Assembly: GCA_964023205.1 (NCBI GenBank)
Contig: OZ026838.1
Span: forward strand, 26,563,843-26,627,842
DNA length: 64,000 bases
Direction of reading: 5' to 3'
From: Lutraria lutraria
Lineage: Eukaryota; Mollusca; Bivalvia; Venerida; Mactridae
In this document: one piece after another, positions 12,044 to 24,460 of the stretch
How the letters are laid out: the number at the start of each line of letters is the position of its first letter
Position numbering within the stretch: the stretch's first letter is position 1
Program-made: the position numbers and the translations under genes
Notes under the pieces: model-generated
What the model was told of the DNA's origin: nothing
Databases searched by the model: none
What the model saw: only the letters and a program-made list of their open reading frames with translations

Positions 12044-12296
12044 AATATGGAACATTGAATGACCAGTCGGATCATACAAGTTATGTTGCCAGATGCCTAT
12101 GATCTATAACTGTTTAGTTTTATTACCAATCTTGAAATTAGTATATATTACTTCAAATGCCAGACTGGAAAATGAGCAGGAATCAGTAATTATTAAAATG
12201 TCAACTAATTGCATGGCCAGTCATACAAGATTACCAGATTGTTAGGTTGATTAATATCCAGATAATATACTTCATATATATTGTTCTTTCCTTTAT

Positions 12297-12690
12297 AGTT
12301 TGTTCTTTCCTCTATTTTGCTGTTTCCTCTATGTTGCTGTTTCCTCTATAATATTTTGTTTGCTCTATAATTATATTGTTGTTTCCTCTACATACTGTTG
12401 TTTGCTCTATAATTATGTTGTTGTTTTCTCTACATATTGTTGTTTGCTCTATAATTATGTTGTTGTTTCCTCTACATATTGTTGTTTGCTCTATTATTAT
12501 ATTGTTGTTTCCTCTACATATTGTTGTTTCCTCTATAATTATATTGTTGTTTCCTCTACATATTGTTGTTTCCTCTACATAGAGTTGTTTCCTCTACATA
12601 TTGTTGTTTCCTCTACATTGGGTTGTTTCCACTCTATATTTTTGTTGTTTCCTCTATAGATTGTTGTTTCCTCTGTATAGTGTTGTTTCC
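12297..12690 (+). repeat. TTG/CTCT minisatellite with 42-bp higher-order unit
   Basis: The basic unit is about 19 bp (TTGTTGTTTCCTCTACATA). From about 12359 to 12568 it is organised as five 42-bp units, each a 23-bp variant carrying CTCTATAATTATAT plus a 19-bp unit, followed by plain 19-bp units. Because 42 is a multiple of three, a 119-codon frame stays open across it (12300-12659). That frame is a by-product, not a gene. Confidence 0.92.
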
Positions 12691-13161
12691 TTAACCAGTT
12701 AAGGTAGATATGTCAGCCAGATTTCCTTGTTGGCTTTGATATAATCTAATAATCAAAATATACATGTATGCTTTACTACATAAGACTTAGGAAGTTAAGA
12801 TGTTGCAAAGCATTGTTTGTACAATCTGCTTAAATTTTTCCACAAAAGAAAATACATCAAGCTATAAGATCCATGAATATGTTCCTGGTTATGATGGTTT
12901 ATTCTTTGTTACTTTGATGATGTCTATCGTTATCATGCCCCTGTGACAAATTAGTTCCCTAATTTATGTATCTACGTTCTGTGATGCTGTGACAGTATGG
13001 TGTAATATACTTTAATTATATATTGTTTAATATCGTTGTCCATTATTTCTTAAATCCTTCAACATTTCTATTTTTTGGAGAGATGTTTCACTTGTTAAAA
13101 TGATGTTTAGAATATGCATGATCTCATTTAATTCAACCATTGGGCCATCCTAATGAAGTAC

Positions 13162-13348
13162 TTTGTTTGGGGTAACGCTACCAACTCACCAAAAATGGAC
13201 CTACCCAACTTTTTTGGGGGGTTTCTTGTTTAGTTTTTTTTAAATTTTGACAATATTTTGGGTTCACTATAAAAAATAAATTGTAAGAAATGTTTCCTAC
13301 CTATACCTACCCGCTGAAAATTCTCCGAATGGGATTACCTCAAACAAA
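13162..13348. mobile_element. Small inverted-repeat element with TTTGTTTG ends
   Basis: The left end TTTGTTTGGGGTAACGC and the right end read inward TTTGTTTGAGGTAATCC match at about 14 of 17 positions. The 187-bp interior includes an ACCTACCCAACTTTTTTGGG stretch and poly-T. No coding capacity. Superfamily not assigned. Confidence 0.5.
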
Positions 13349-13924
13349 CATTTTATTAAGGATGGCCTGATCTAAAAAAGTTGTTAAAACCTACCTAAAT
13401 TTTACAGTACTGTGTGATTTGATTAAAAACCCTCCTTGTATGGATCTTCAAAAAACCATATAAGTATATCGCAATGGTTTAATTTTGCTCCAAAAATCGT
13501 CCATTTAAATACTTTCATAGTGTGATTTAAGTACCCTCCATTTTATTTGAAGACTTGTGTGCAGCCCTTTATCGGCCATGAACGATTTAGATCAAAATGA
13601 TACAACTTTAGGAAATGACGAAAAAATTTGTGATTAATCTTTGCTCGTTATCTTTCTTTCTATCTTTTCACTTTCAACATAAAAAAACGTGGTATTAATA
13701 GTTAGATATTTCTACCGTGCACAATTTCATACATTGTTACACAATATAATAGTCACCTGTGCCAGTTTTGATTATTCCGATGTCACTGAACTATAACCTC
13801 GTGTCAGTTATATTTTGTCAATTTACGGTTAAATGATTCTTTGCTCATAATGGAAGGATCTGTCAAACTAGATAGATAAAAATGTCAGTGTTTGAAGTAA
13901 TTACATATGAAAAATATAACGATA

Positions 13925-14175
13925 AATGAAAATACTCCCGCGGTAAGGCCCCCCCAAAAAAATACCATGTTTTCGTTAAAAACTCAAAGAAATGTAGGGT
14001 CGGCATGCAGGATGGCAGAATTCTTTTTTTATTTCGAACAATACGCACATAATTATAGGCAAATAAATGATCATTTTAACCCCAAAAAAGTCTAGGGTCG
14101 TCAGAAAATAGGGTCGGACAAGTTAGCAGAACCCAGGAATTTTTTTTACCACCTATACCTCTAAAAAAATTATCA
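13925..14175 (+). repeat. Dispersed repeat family R5, copy 1
   Basis: Shares an ordered set of blocks with 30455-30775: a C-run followed by A-rich sequence, a TAGGGTCGG or TAGGGTTGG word, then AAAATAGGGTCGGACAAGTT against AAAATAGTGTCCGTCAGGTT, an AGGAA(C/T)TTTTTT run, and CTATACCTCTA against TTATACCTTCTA. A diverged interspersed repeat of unknown class. Confidence 0.55.
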
Positions 14176-14794
14176 AGATCTTTGAATGACAATAATTTTT
14201 TTTTAAATCGACTGTGGTATTTTCTTTACATAAAAAACTCTAAAATGGTTATGACAGAAGTCTCTATTACTAGGTTAAACTTTTAAATATCTGTCAAAAT
14301 TTGGCACGTTAATTATCATAGTTATAAGCTTGCACAATTAATTTTCGTTCAAGTCCTTCAATATATGAAATTTTTGTAGACTTTTTGGTCTGGATTTTTT
14401 TAGAGTCAATGTTCATATTTTGTATCACTTTTGGTATAGTTTTTTTTAAATTTAGATTTTATTCAATTTTGTCGACTTTCATGGTTTTTCCAATTACGTG
14501 TATTTACATTTGTATAAGATGTTTAACCGACTCATTTATTTATATTTGTACAATATTTTACTCTGGTTTATTACTGGCTAGGTAACATTTCATGTTGAGA
14601 TACCTACACTGTCATGTTTCATGTTTTAATAAATGAAATTGTATTTACATTTTATTGAATGAAACAAAGTTGTTTAAACATTATTATGAATGAAATTAAG
14701 TAGAAATAATATGTAGCTAAGTGTGTAAAGTTGCAGATCCATGTCATCTTAATGCCCTTAGTGACATTTTAACAACTGTAACTTTTCACCTGTT

Positions 14795-15098
14795 ATGTTA
14801 TATTATGTTATGATTTATGTTTTAACCAATTTACTTGAATTTTGAAATGCAGGTATAGAAATCTAATCCTTTATTAGAATAAGGTGTAATTTATTGTTGT
14901 TTTTTCTGGAGAATGGTAATTTTTCATTCCTCTAATGTTATATTGGGTTATGATTTATGTTTTAATTAACCAATTGTCTTAAAAAAGTCCCTTTTCATGC
15001 TTGAATTTTGAAATACAGGTTTAGAAATTTAATCTTCAATAATTAAATAAGGTGTAATTTAATTTTTTTCTGAAGAATGATTATTTTTCGTTTCTATA
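14795..15098 (+). repeat. Diverged tandem duplication, two units of about 140-160 bp
   Basis: Unit A (14795-14934) and unit B (14935 to about 15098) share, in order, ATGTTATATTNNGTTATG, ATTTATGTTTTAA, CTTGAATTTTGAAAT, CAGGTNTAGAAAT, AATAAGGTGTAATTTA and TTCTGNAGAATG. The copies differ by substitutions and small indels, so the duplication is old. No coding content. Confidence 0.85.
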
Positions 15099-15099
15099 T

Positions 15100-18000
15100 G
15101 CCAGTTTGCACGTTTAAAGAAATTCAAATATTTTACCCAAAATGAATACATTTTCGAACATACTGATATTTGTGACTAATAATTATCATCAAGTATCATC
15201 AGGGGAAGTCCGAATTTACTTGACATATCATGTCCCTCCCGCCAATGAAATTGTCACCGGGGAAAATTGTATTACTTTCATTATTAAGAAATAAAAGTTA
15301 AGAAACTATCTATCAGATTGCACTGTGGAATAAAATCAAACGTTTAAATGTGACATATGTATGGACATTTGGCAAATAACCATCTTGGTATTTGATTGGT
15401 TATCTATTGGTGTTAGGGATGATAGGGTACCAATTGGCAGGTATCCAAAACTCTTATAGAAATGGAAAGATATTAAATGAAAATAAAATCTTCAACAATG
15501 AAAACAATATGAAAGGAGGGGGGAAAAAAGCGATGTCGAAAATATAGAAATCTTATTATTCTTGCCAAGGAACAATATGGACCATCGTGAACGCTTCTAG
15601 TGCAAAACGGCTGATGAATAATTGATGATAGGACTGCACAATACATACCCTGACACTATTGTTAATATCATGGCAAACGAGATCTTTATGGAAACTTTGC
15701 GTATTGATATATCGATAAAACACATCATATATGCTGCAAATGAACCTTAGAATTTCGTATACAGTTCGAGTTCAATCTAGTCCCATGTGCCTTTTTTCCA
15801 AATAAGGCGTTATAAAGCCATCAGTGACAGAGGAAACGATTTATATTGAACCTAGAAATGAGAACGTACCAGAAATGGGGAAATTTATATTTTAGTGCTT
15901 CGTGCAAGACTGCCAAACTTGTTAATGACCTCATTAAATGATGTTTTACTGTAATGGACTCAAGTTTTTGGGACGTTGTTTAAATGAGTTCATTTCTCAT
16001 GCTGAAAATGACTCATTGTCAAATACATGTTGAAGTACAAATGTCTAATACATGAAAAAAACAAATACAAGTTACTAATTACACTGATGTGATGAAATTA
16101 ACTTCTGACATGACAAAGACAAATTGTTCTCTAAAATAATACGATGTAAAAAGGTTTCCTAAATTTCGTTCTAAAATCATTACAGCTGCAAGATTCATCC
16201 AGGAAGTAGTTTCTTGGAAGCTAAGGCATTTTCCCCTCCTTCTGTGAAGTGTTCAGATTTTGTTTAAAGGTCTGTTGAAGTTGTTGTTGTCATTTGCCAA
16301 AATATTTATGTATATTTCCGCCTACCTCTTGTGTTCATGACTTAAAGGAAGTTTCAGTACAATTATATTGCAAATTTTGATTTGAAATTATTGTCCTATT
16401 TGGAATGTTCATTAAAAAAAATATTGCTGCTCATTCTTATAAAATTCTTGTAATCTATCCAGTATGTCTGTCGAGGGTATATTTACTGACCTATATGTTG
16501 ATCACATGACTTAGATTACGGTAGATTCCAATCTTCATGTTGGAGGGCAGTGTAGGTGTGTTTTGTGAACATGTTTTTTGTCAGAAAATTTGTTATCTTA
16601 TGACCCGAAAAAAACTTGAAACATTGTTTAATGTTATAAGTTCTCGGCTTCTAAAACCCTTCCTGCTGCGTATTCTGCTGCAATCTTCAGTCCAAATCTG
16701 AATCTGTTTTATTTTACGACTTGTAACTGTGATGATGCCAAAGCACATGGAACACGTGGCTTTATCGTTGCCATGCAAAGAAGCCTTTTAACAAAAATTA
16801 TGATTTTTTTTCTTTTGATGTGCTGTATTTATTTTGTGATTGATTAAAGGAGAGAGGTATTAAGCCTATAATTTGATGAAGATGTATATATTGCGATGTT
16901 GTTTTTTCTTGTACGCTGATATTAAATTGTTAATTGCATAACGGTTGCCCTACCCTCTTGTAGATTCAGTGTTGCAAAAAATAATTACTGACTGTATACC
17001 ACACTTGTTGATTTGTGTGTTAACAAAGATATCATATAGACAATATCATGATGTATTTATTCACTTAACTTTGCCTTTGTTATTGAGATACATTACCTGT
17101 GGTGTGGGTGATATGTCTAGATAATTAGACTTAATGTTTTTATTGATTGATATTTAATTGTTAAACATGTAAATGAAATTAATTGTATTGTGAACAATTT
17201 TTTACTTATAACCTTTGAAGCCTGGTATCTCTATATTTGATTTTATAAAGGTTACATATTTTTTAAAATTTTATACCAAATCTTGATTTGTTTTGCATTA
17301 TGAGAGCTTAATTTTTTCACACTTTATTCTGTTCTACCTATTAAAATATTGTGATGTGGCTTTTCACTTTTTGAAGTAGATTTTTTATGGATGGAAACTT
17401 ACAAAATGTGCAGTATGGGTGGCTTGCAGATGATGTAACCTAAGCCCTTACTGTCATGTTACTTCACCCCGGGGTTTCTGATTATAAATTTATTGCTGTC
17501 ACTCTGATGGCACAAGTCTGAATTCATTATTTTATTTCTTACAGAAAACATGAAACATATTGGTCACAGGAAACTGAGTGTATCTTAGTAGATTAATAGT
17601 TTCAACCAACCTCTAATTATACAAATATTGCACTAAACATTCGGTTATGATATTGTATACTCGTCTTGTTATTTATCATTTATAAATGTATATAGGTTAT
17701 TCAGTGACATTCTGACCTTGAAATAATGTATTGACTTTTAAGGTTTTTAGGTGTGTGGGTAATGGGTGTCTCATCCTTTCTTGGAGTTAATATTATGCAA
17801 ACATCACCATTGTGAATCTTAATACAATACAATATGAACATTTTAATGTAGCGCTGTTACTGAGTTAGTTTTTGAGAGATTGATATTCATGAGTGAAATT
17901 TTTAAGAACAATTTGTTACACACAATATGCATAAATAACATAATTATGTAGCATGAAGATTATATCCTGAAAGGAGGTTGTTGTATGATGTAAGAGTAGT

Positions 18001-19740
18001 TACCTCTTATATAGATGCAAACATAGCGGGGTACGGGTCATCAGGTTTCAAAACTACAATGGAGTCTTTGTATTTCTATTGGAATTATTTGATACTTTGT
18101 AGATGCTATCAGTAGATGGCAAGTGTAACAAAACGTTGATGAATATTTTCGCTCTTAAATCAGAAGTATCAGTTTTCAAAGCATCTATTAAATGTCATAT
18201 GTGATATTTAACGCTGGACTACTTCTAAGTTTTAGGGGACTTCGATGCTGATTTCATCTTTTTGAAGTCAAATATGAGGCAAACTTTTATCCATACCACC
18301 ATGGTAGTTTGTATTAAGTTACCCTTGCTTCTTAAACTCATGCATTTCAATGAAGTATCATTTCTATTAAATTTTAGATACCGTAATTAAAAAGATATAA
18401 TTGATTTTAAAAATCAATTTCAAAGTCAAATTAATTTCTTTTTTTCTTACTGAAAATAAATTGCTTAAAAACATTGAATAATGTCTAAAATAGTTGAAAT
18501 TAAGTGTCCCTCACATACATTGGTATTTTGAAAAGTACATGCATGGAAGATATCTGTCAGAGGTATAAACCAAGATGCTTTATTGTAATTAAATTTTTTA
18601 TTGCAATTAAAGTTGAGAAATTGTAAATTGGCTTGAAATGTATTAAATAAAGTTTGTGTAAAAAAAGAAACATAAAATATTAATGGTACTTAAGAATTTA
18701 ACCTTTGCAACACCTGTACAGCCCTTAGCTTTTTCATTCATTAAATACTTCAATTTTAGTTATGTATAGCATTCAGTTAGTCGTTAAAGTTTATAATTAT
18801 ATCTACATTATTTACTTACTTACACAACTTTTTTATTTTTAATTGGTTAAAAAAATGTTTAAATAAATTGTTATATTTATTTTCATGATTAAAACCATTA
18901 ACAGTATGGTAAAGTACATAATATACCTGCAACAGCATGTTTCATACATTACAGTAGGTATTAATTGACTGAAACATGTTATTTAAGGCCAGGAATATTA
19001 AATGGTATGTGAAATACAGGCCATGCTTATTCTTATCACTGTTTTTTTACCAAAACACACTCTTTTCAAATATGTTGTGAGGCAATTTGAGAACAGTTGA
19101 GAATTTTTGCTCCTTATGGGTAAAATATCAAAAAGGTCATCACTAAAAAATGTTAGTTTGTAGTCCCATACTTTTCACAAGTCTGCAGGTAGGAAGACAT
19201 TTTTATTAACAAACTGTTATGCTCCTACTGAACAAAAGCAGGAATATAGAAAGAAAAAAATATCCTAAGCACTAAAAAAATTTCTGTGAGTTGTTTGTAC
19301 ACTCTCATACCAACAATTTTCTAAGGAAGGCCTAACTAGTATGTTATTCTTTTTCGACCAATCATAACCTGACTTTCAGATAAAACAGGGCATATATAAA
19401 GTATAATATTATGATGATGAAATATTCTTGTTTTACTGTCTAAATAGCATGTAACTCAGTTTGCTCTCAATCTTGAGTGAAAATAAGAAATGGTTTTTGT
19501 CTACTATAGTTTTTGATTACTTAACAAATTACTCAAGGGTTAATTCAATCTTTATGGGTGGTATTTGTTGTAGATTAATCTATAAAATCTCTCTAGCATA
19601 CTGCAAATTTATAGAAGTCAATGTGATTTAGAATTTAGTGTTTACATAATTATTTGAGATAAGATACATTTTTAGATTTAAGCTGAAGGTATCTTGTTCC
19701 AAAATCATTTTGTGTGGTACATCAATATTTTCATACTCGA
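15100..19740. other. Intron 1 stretch without assigned features
   Basis: AT-rich unique sequence. 15190-15900 is slightly richer in G+C and reads as non-repetitive, so it could include conserved regulatory sequence, but nothing in it can be named. No exon with matching splice sites was found. Confidence 0.4.
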
Positions 19741-19744
19741 TATT

Positions 19745-20032
19745 TTAACTAACGTTTAATAGCTGTCCTGAAACCATAGTATTGTTAAGATTGGAACCAG
19801 GACTTGGACTTTGTTCCTTTTAAGTGCCTGGTCAGGTTATACTCTTCCATGGAAATTTGACAAAAATATCATATTTCCTCCACATGTGGAAAAGTTTGTA
19901 ATGAAAGTGTAAGTTGGTAACAGTTTGATTACTCTAGGAAAACTTGTTAGGTATATCGGCCACAGTATATAACTGAAAAAAGTTGTTGCAAAAATGTGTT
20001 TAACCCACATAAATAAATAAATTGTTTCTTTA
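19745..20032 (+). mobile_element. Diverged SINE S1 copy
   Basis: The 3' half follows the S1 order: CACATGTGGAAAAGTTTG, a GTAAGTTGGTAACAG block, CTAGGAAAACTTGTTAGGT, GGCCACAGTATATAACTGAAAAA, GTTGTTGCAAAAATGTGTTTAA, and an AAATAAATAAA tail. The tRNA-like head is too decayed to identify. Confidence 0.55.
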
Positions 20033-20759
20033 ATTCTGAGTATTATATTGAGAAACCTTATTATGTCTTTGGGATGTTATGGCTTGGGGTGAACCTGCAA
20101 CCTCCCACATACATGATTGTCGCTCACACCATCTGATGAGAGTTGGAATATAAAAGACTCTGACATACATTTAAAAACTTTCTTTCTTGCGCTTGTATTA
20201 TAAGATCACGCCATATAGAATATTCATCCATTTCACCTAACTTACAATTATCCTGACTTTATACACCAGCTTATAGTGAATAAGATATAGAACGCCCCAA
20301 TATCTGGTATAGATTTCTTCAGTTTTTTACCCCTTTTATCTGATCATGAAAACCCATTAAATCAAGCTTATTCACTAGATGTATTAAAAGTTTGACAGAT
20401 CAATTTTCCAGCATGTTGCTACTTGGGACATTGTCTGAGAGAAAAGTAAGACCTATCCAAAAACTGTTGAGGATGGTATCGGAATAAAACACTTAATTTT
20501 TCTTTCAGAAATTGATCCCTCAAGTTTCAATGCAAGAATACTGCAGTATTGATATTGCGCTTCTGTAATATTTGATGAAAACATTTTTTTTTCTGAAATG
20601 TTTGCTAAAAAATTGAGTAGTTTTGGAATGACAATATTTGTGTAATATTTCAACTTAAACCTAAGAGTTATGAACTCCTTAACATTGCATGGTTTCATTG
20701 TAATTGCTTTTAGTTGCTCAAAGCCTAAATTGTATTATGTTTGAATGTTTCCTACACAG

Positions 20760-20773
20760 CCCCCCCCCCCCCC
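20760..20773. repeat. Poly-C run
   Basis: Fourteen consecutive C residues in otherwise AT-rich intron. Homopolymer of this kind is prone to length error. Confidence 0.95.
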
Positions 20774-21531
20774 AAATTGTACTAGACCATAAAAGTCTAT
20801 AATCTGCAGTAAAATATTATATATGGTTGGTTAGGTTTTCTGTGCCGAATGAAACACATTTCAGCCCCAAATCCTGTTATCATGACATCTTCAGACCCAG
20901 CTCCCTAAAATATCTGATTTCTATTCCTTTAGACTGTATCTCAGGTTTTGATTACTTTTTGGTGCCATTCAGACTGTACCAGTCTAAAGTTGCAGTAATA
21001 TGAATAAATGCATGCAATTTCATGAAGAAATGACATTAATACTCTATGTGTAATTTTGAAATACAAGTTGGCATTTTACAGATAACAAAGAAATTCAGCT
21101 ATGACATATTTTTTGTAAAGTCAGCCATTTAAGGTATCATTAATTCAAATAGTTGACTAAAATATCATTCTGTAAAAATATAACATTTAGCAATACTGCC
21201 TAATGCTGTAGAAATACAAATATGGCCTGTATTTATTGTAAGGTTGCCCATAAAATTAGCACTTTGTTATGAATTACATCTGTACAGAACACTTAGAGAT
21301 CACTGGACAACAAAATTCATGCCGTCACATTTCTGTTTTACCATTATCAACAACCTGCTTTCATTAAAATAGGTAGCAGACATATGTTGTTGTTGTTACA
21401 ATATTGTTGTTGTTATTTTGTTCAGGAGCCATGGATTAATCTAATATCTTTCATCAGTAAATAAACGATGGTCAATATAAGTTGTAAATATTTTGCCTAT
21501 ATTTTCTTTCTATTAATTTATTTGTCATCCT

Positions 21532-21831
21532 TTGTATAAAAGATTATCACAGTCTGATGATAATGTCCAACCCCTATGTCTGGGCTCATGTTATCTGGGT
21601 TGGATATCAGCGGAAATCACACGGGTAGTTAGGCCTGAAATCTTCACACTATGGAGGTATAATAGTCAGAAGACGGTCTTATTGTTTCCTTCGCTTAAGG
21701 CAATTTTCTTTAGATTGTACGGCGATATAGTTTATGGAATATTTTACGAAGTTGTCAACAGATTTGGTGGCCCAGTGCATATTTCAGCTGTCAATTTGGC
21801 GATTATTTTCTCCCTCCCAGTTGAACTTTGA
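21532..21831 (+). other. GC-richer 0.3-kb block, open frame of 99 codons, unassigned
   Basis: The block is open in one frame and richer in G+C than its flanks (for example GGCGATATAG, TTTGGCGATTATTTTC, CAGCTGTCAATTTGG). The conceptual product (starting MYKRLSQSDD) matches no family I know, has no clear hydrophobic pattern, and the block lacks convincing splice sites in the right places. It could be conserved non-coding DNA, a decayed element or, less likely, a small exon. Confidence 0.2.
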
Positions 21832-23267
21832 TTAAATAATTAAGAATGTACTTATTTGAATATTTAATCAAATCTTCATGCCTCAGACCTCCCTTTAAAG
21901 GGTTGTCGTGTACAATATGGCAGTCTTTGTTCATTTTAACGTTGATTTATTTATCTGTAAATAAGATCGTATAGTATCGTATTGTTATATATCTTAGTAT
22001 TGTTTATACAATCTATATTTTCATATAATACAATGTTGTCTTAGTGTCATGGTGTGATTTGTCGTGAACTCAGCTGACCTGTACATACCTTAACGTCATC
22101 TGATTTAATTCTGCGTTGATACCTACAAGCCAGCGCACTATTTGCTACTAGTATAATGCAATGCAGTTAATATTGTTCATTGATAACTGAACCATTAGTT
22201 AACATTGGTACATTTTATTTTTTATTATTACCAGATTCTCCCTAATAAGCACTTGCTGTCGTGCATTAAATTTTACTTTTTTATTTTTTTTATTTTTTCA
22301 ATTCATTTTTTTAAACATATTTCAAATAATTTGAAGGATTAATTAAAGCTTGTATGGTTTGTCATTATTCATCTAAAAAAGAGTAGGGGCCAATATTAAG
22401 GGAAGTGCTTTAATTAGGGAATGTTTGGTATAATAATTGAATACAGGGAGTTATTGCCTGACTGTGAGGTTGATAAAGTGACGTTTTTGTTTTGTTTTTC
22501 TTCTCCATGAATAAGTGTGCTTATTTCAATCAAACTTGACCAGCGTGCATAATTTCTGTCCCCTTTTCAAACATACAAAAAAATCTAAGGGTTGCTTGGA
22601 AAAATTAAGATAGATCTAGTAACCAGAAACAAAGATAATTTTTTAAAAGAACATCTTGAGTCTATATATGAGAATGTGTTTAATATATTATATATGTTTA
22701 CTGATTTTTAGATGAATATAGAATTCAGCAAGTTCTTTGTTGTTTATATACTACAGAATCTTTTTTTTCATGCAAATATATAGCATAGAACACACTATAT
22801 AATTATACAAAGAATGATTCTATCATACAAACTTTCCCGTTTGTCAAGTTAACATTTTGTCAACATTAAATACTATTTCAAGGTCACGGTGTCAGAAATC
22901 TCATTAAAGACTCACATGATAATAGACCTATAACTTTATGAGTTATGTTTAATATAAAACCAATTTAAGACTTTATATTATACTCAATTGTACTGTTAAT
23001 GGATAAATTTATGATATCAAATTATAATTGTATTCACTGACTGAATGTTATATCTCGTATGTTTATCAAAATATTTGCTTACGTTATGAATTTCTTAAAT
23101 GGTTGAATTTGATAGAATTAGATTCAGCTAACTGAGGGAGCCATCTAGAACATAACTTCAATGGAACAATATAAGGCCTGAGAAAAATAATTGTCATTAT
23201 GGTTTCCAAACGGACCTTATATTTAGTTGCCAACCCTAAAGCTTTAAACTGCAAAATCCAAAATAAC

Positions 23268-23432
23268 AAAAAAATGTCGATTTTCCTCATTTATCAGCTC
23301 CTTGTGGAAGGTTAAGTTAGTTACTGGTTAGAATACGGTCCAGGACAAACTGGATGAAGGTAAACCAGCCTTATATATAACTGAGAAAATCCTTGGAAAA
23401 TGGCATTAAAACCACTGAAAAGAAGATTTTTA
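23268..23432 (+). mobile_element. Truncated SINE S1 copy
   Basis: Begins in the body at AATGTCGATTTTCCTC, continues with CAGCTCCTTGTGGAAGG, TTAGTTACTGGTTAGAATACGG, CCAGCCTTATATATAACTGA, and ends in the family tail TGGCATTAAAACCACTGAAAAG. The tRNA-derived head is missing, consistent with 5' truncation during insertion. Confidence 0.75.
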
Positions 23433-24167
23433 TGAATGTATTCTGTATTCTTATTTCCATGAACAAAGTGTGATTTGGGTCATTCATTCCAAAAATTGAC
23501 AATACTGTACTCACAATCAGCCTACTGTCTGAATGGAAAATTGATTCCACTTTGAATCTGTATTCATCAATATACAACTAGTTGTGTTCACATTGTAAAT
23601 GTAGATAATATTCCAATAAAGTATTTATATATGTATGTATACAGTCTCATCTTTTGGTTAAGATAATATTTGTAGAAGTTTTTTTATAGGCCAGAATGCT
23701 ATTGGCAACCATTTCTGGCAGTAGTAAATTCATTTTAAAATTTATATGATGTTTGAAATTGAATCATACAAGCGAAAATATTTATGATGCTTCAAAAGCC
23801 TTTTAATATTTTGTACAAAAAATTCGGAAAATTGTTTTTCTTATCATGTATGTACCAAATGACACTTGGACGACTTGTCAGTATACTGTAACAAGTATTT
23901 TATGTATGTTTTCTAAACGTTTATTTCTACTATGTGTGGAAAATTTACTATGGCATGTTATTTGTTATTTAATGAAAGTTGCCAGCTTTCTTATTAGTAA
24001 TATATGGTCAAAACTAGCAACCATTTTATTGCTTTTTAGTTTTTACTTGTGAAACGTCCCATACCTCAGTGAAATTAACATTTTGTATCAATTTGTATGC
24101 TAATTAAAATACACCAACTTAGTGTGATCCATAAAAGCAGGTGATCCTCTGTGAAGATTATAAGCTT

Positions 24168-24352
24168 ATCTCCTGCTATGGATAGTTCACTTTTCCGTAG
24201 CCGTCACTCCCTCGGCACGCATGAATTTTGATGCGGACCAAAGTACTAAGGATTTCTAAATCCGCCATGCAATTGTTAAACTACTATATTGCAGTGCATT
24301 TGAGATATATGTATTAAAGTTTAGTTTTCATGAGTACTTCCAGTACTTTGGT
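24168..24352 (+). repeat. Dispersed repeat family R3, copy 2
   Basis: Runs from AGTTCACTTTTCCGTAGCCG through GCATGAATTTTGATGCGGAC, ATCCGCCATGCAATTGTTAA and a TTGCAGTGCA block to CATGAGTACTTCCAGTACTTTG. Nearly collinear with 36778-36938 on the same strand and with the minus-strand copies at 2421 and 32191. Confidence 0.8.
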
Positions 24353-24384
24353 TATGGATTCAGCCTGCATTTTGTGATCATAGT

Positions 24385-24460
24385 TTTCATTCTATGTTGC
24401 AGTGCAAGTCTATGTAAGTTCTGTATTCATGAGTGAGTTAACTTTCAGTACTTTCTTTGG
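24385..24460 (+). repeat. Partial repeat of family R3 directly after copy 2
   Basis: Repeats only the right half of R3: TTCTATGTTGCAGTGCAAG, TCTATGTAAGTT, CATGAGT, then TTTCAGTACTTTC. This indicates a local partial duplication or a second nested insertion. Confidence 0.6.

Noticed and set aside
12300..12659. 119-codon open frame
   Set aside because: It lies wholly within the 19/42-bp minisatellite. The frame stays open only because the period is a multiple of three.
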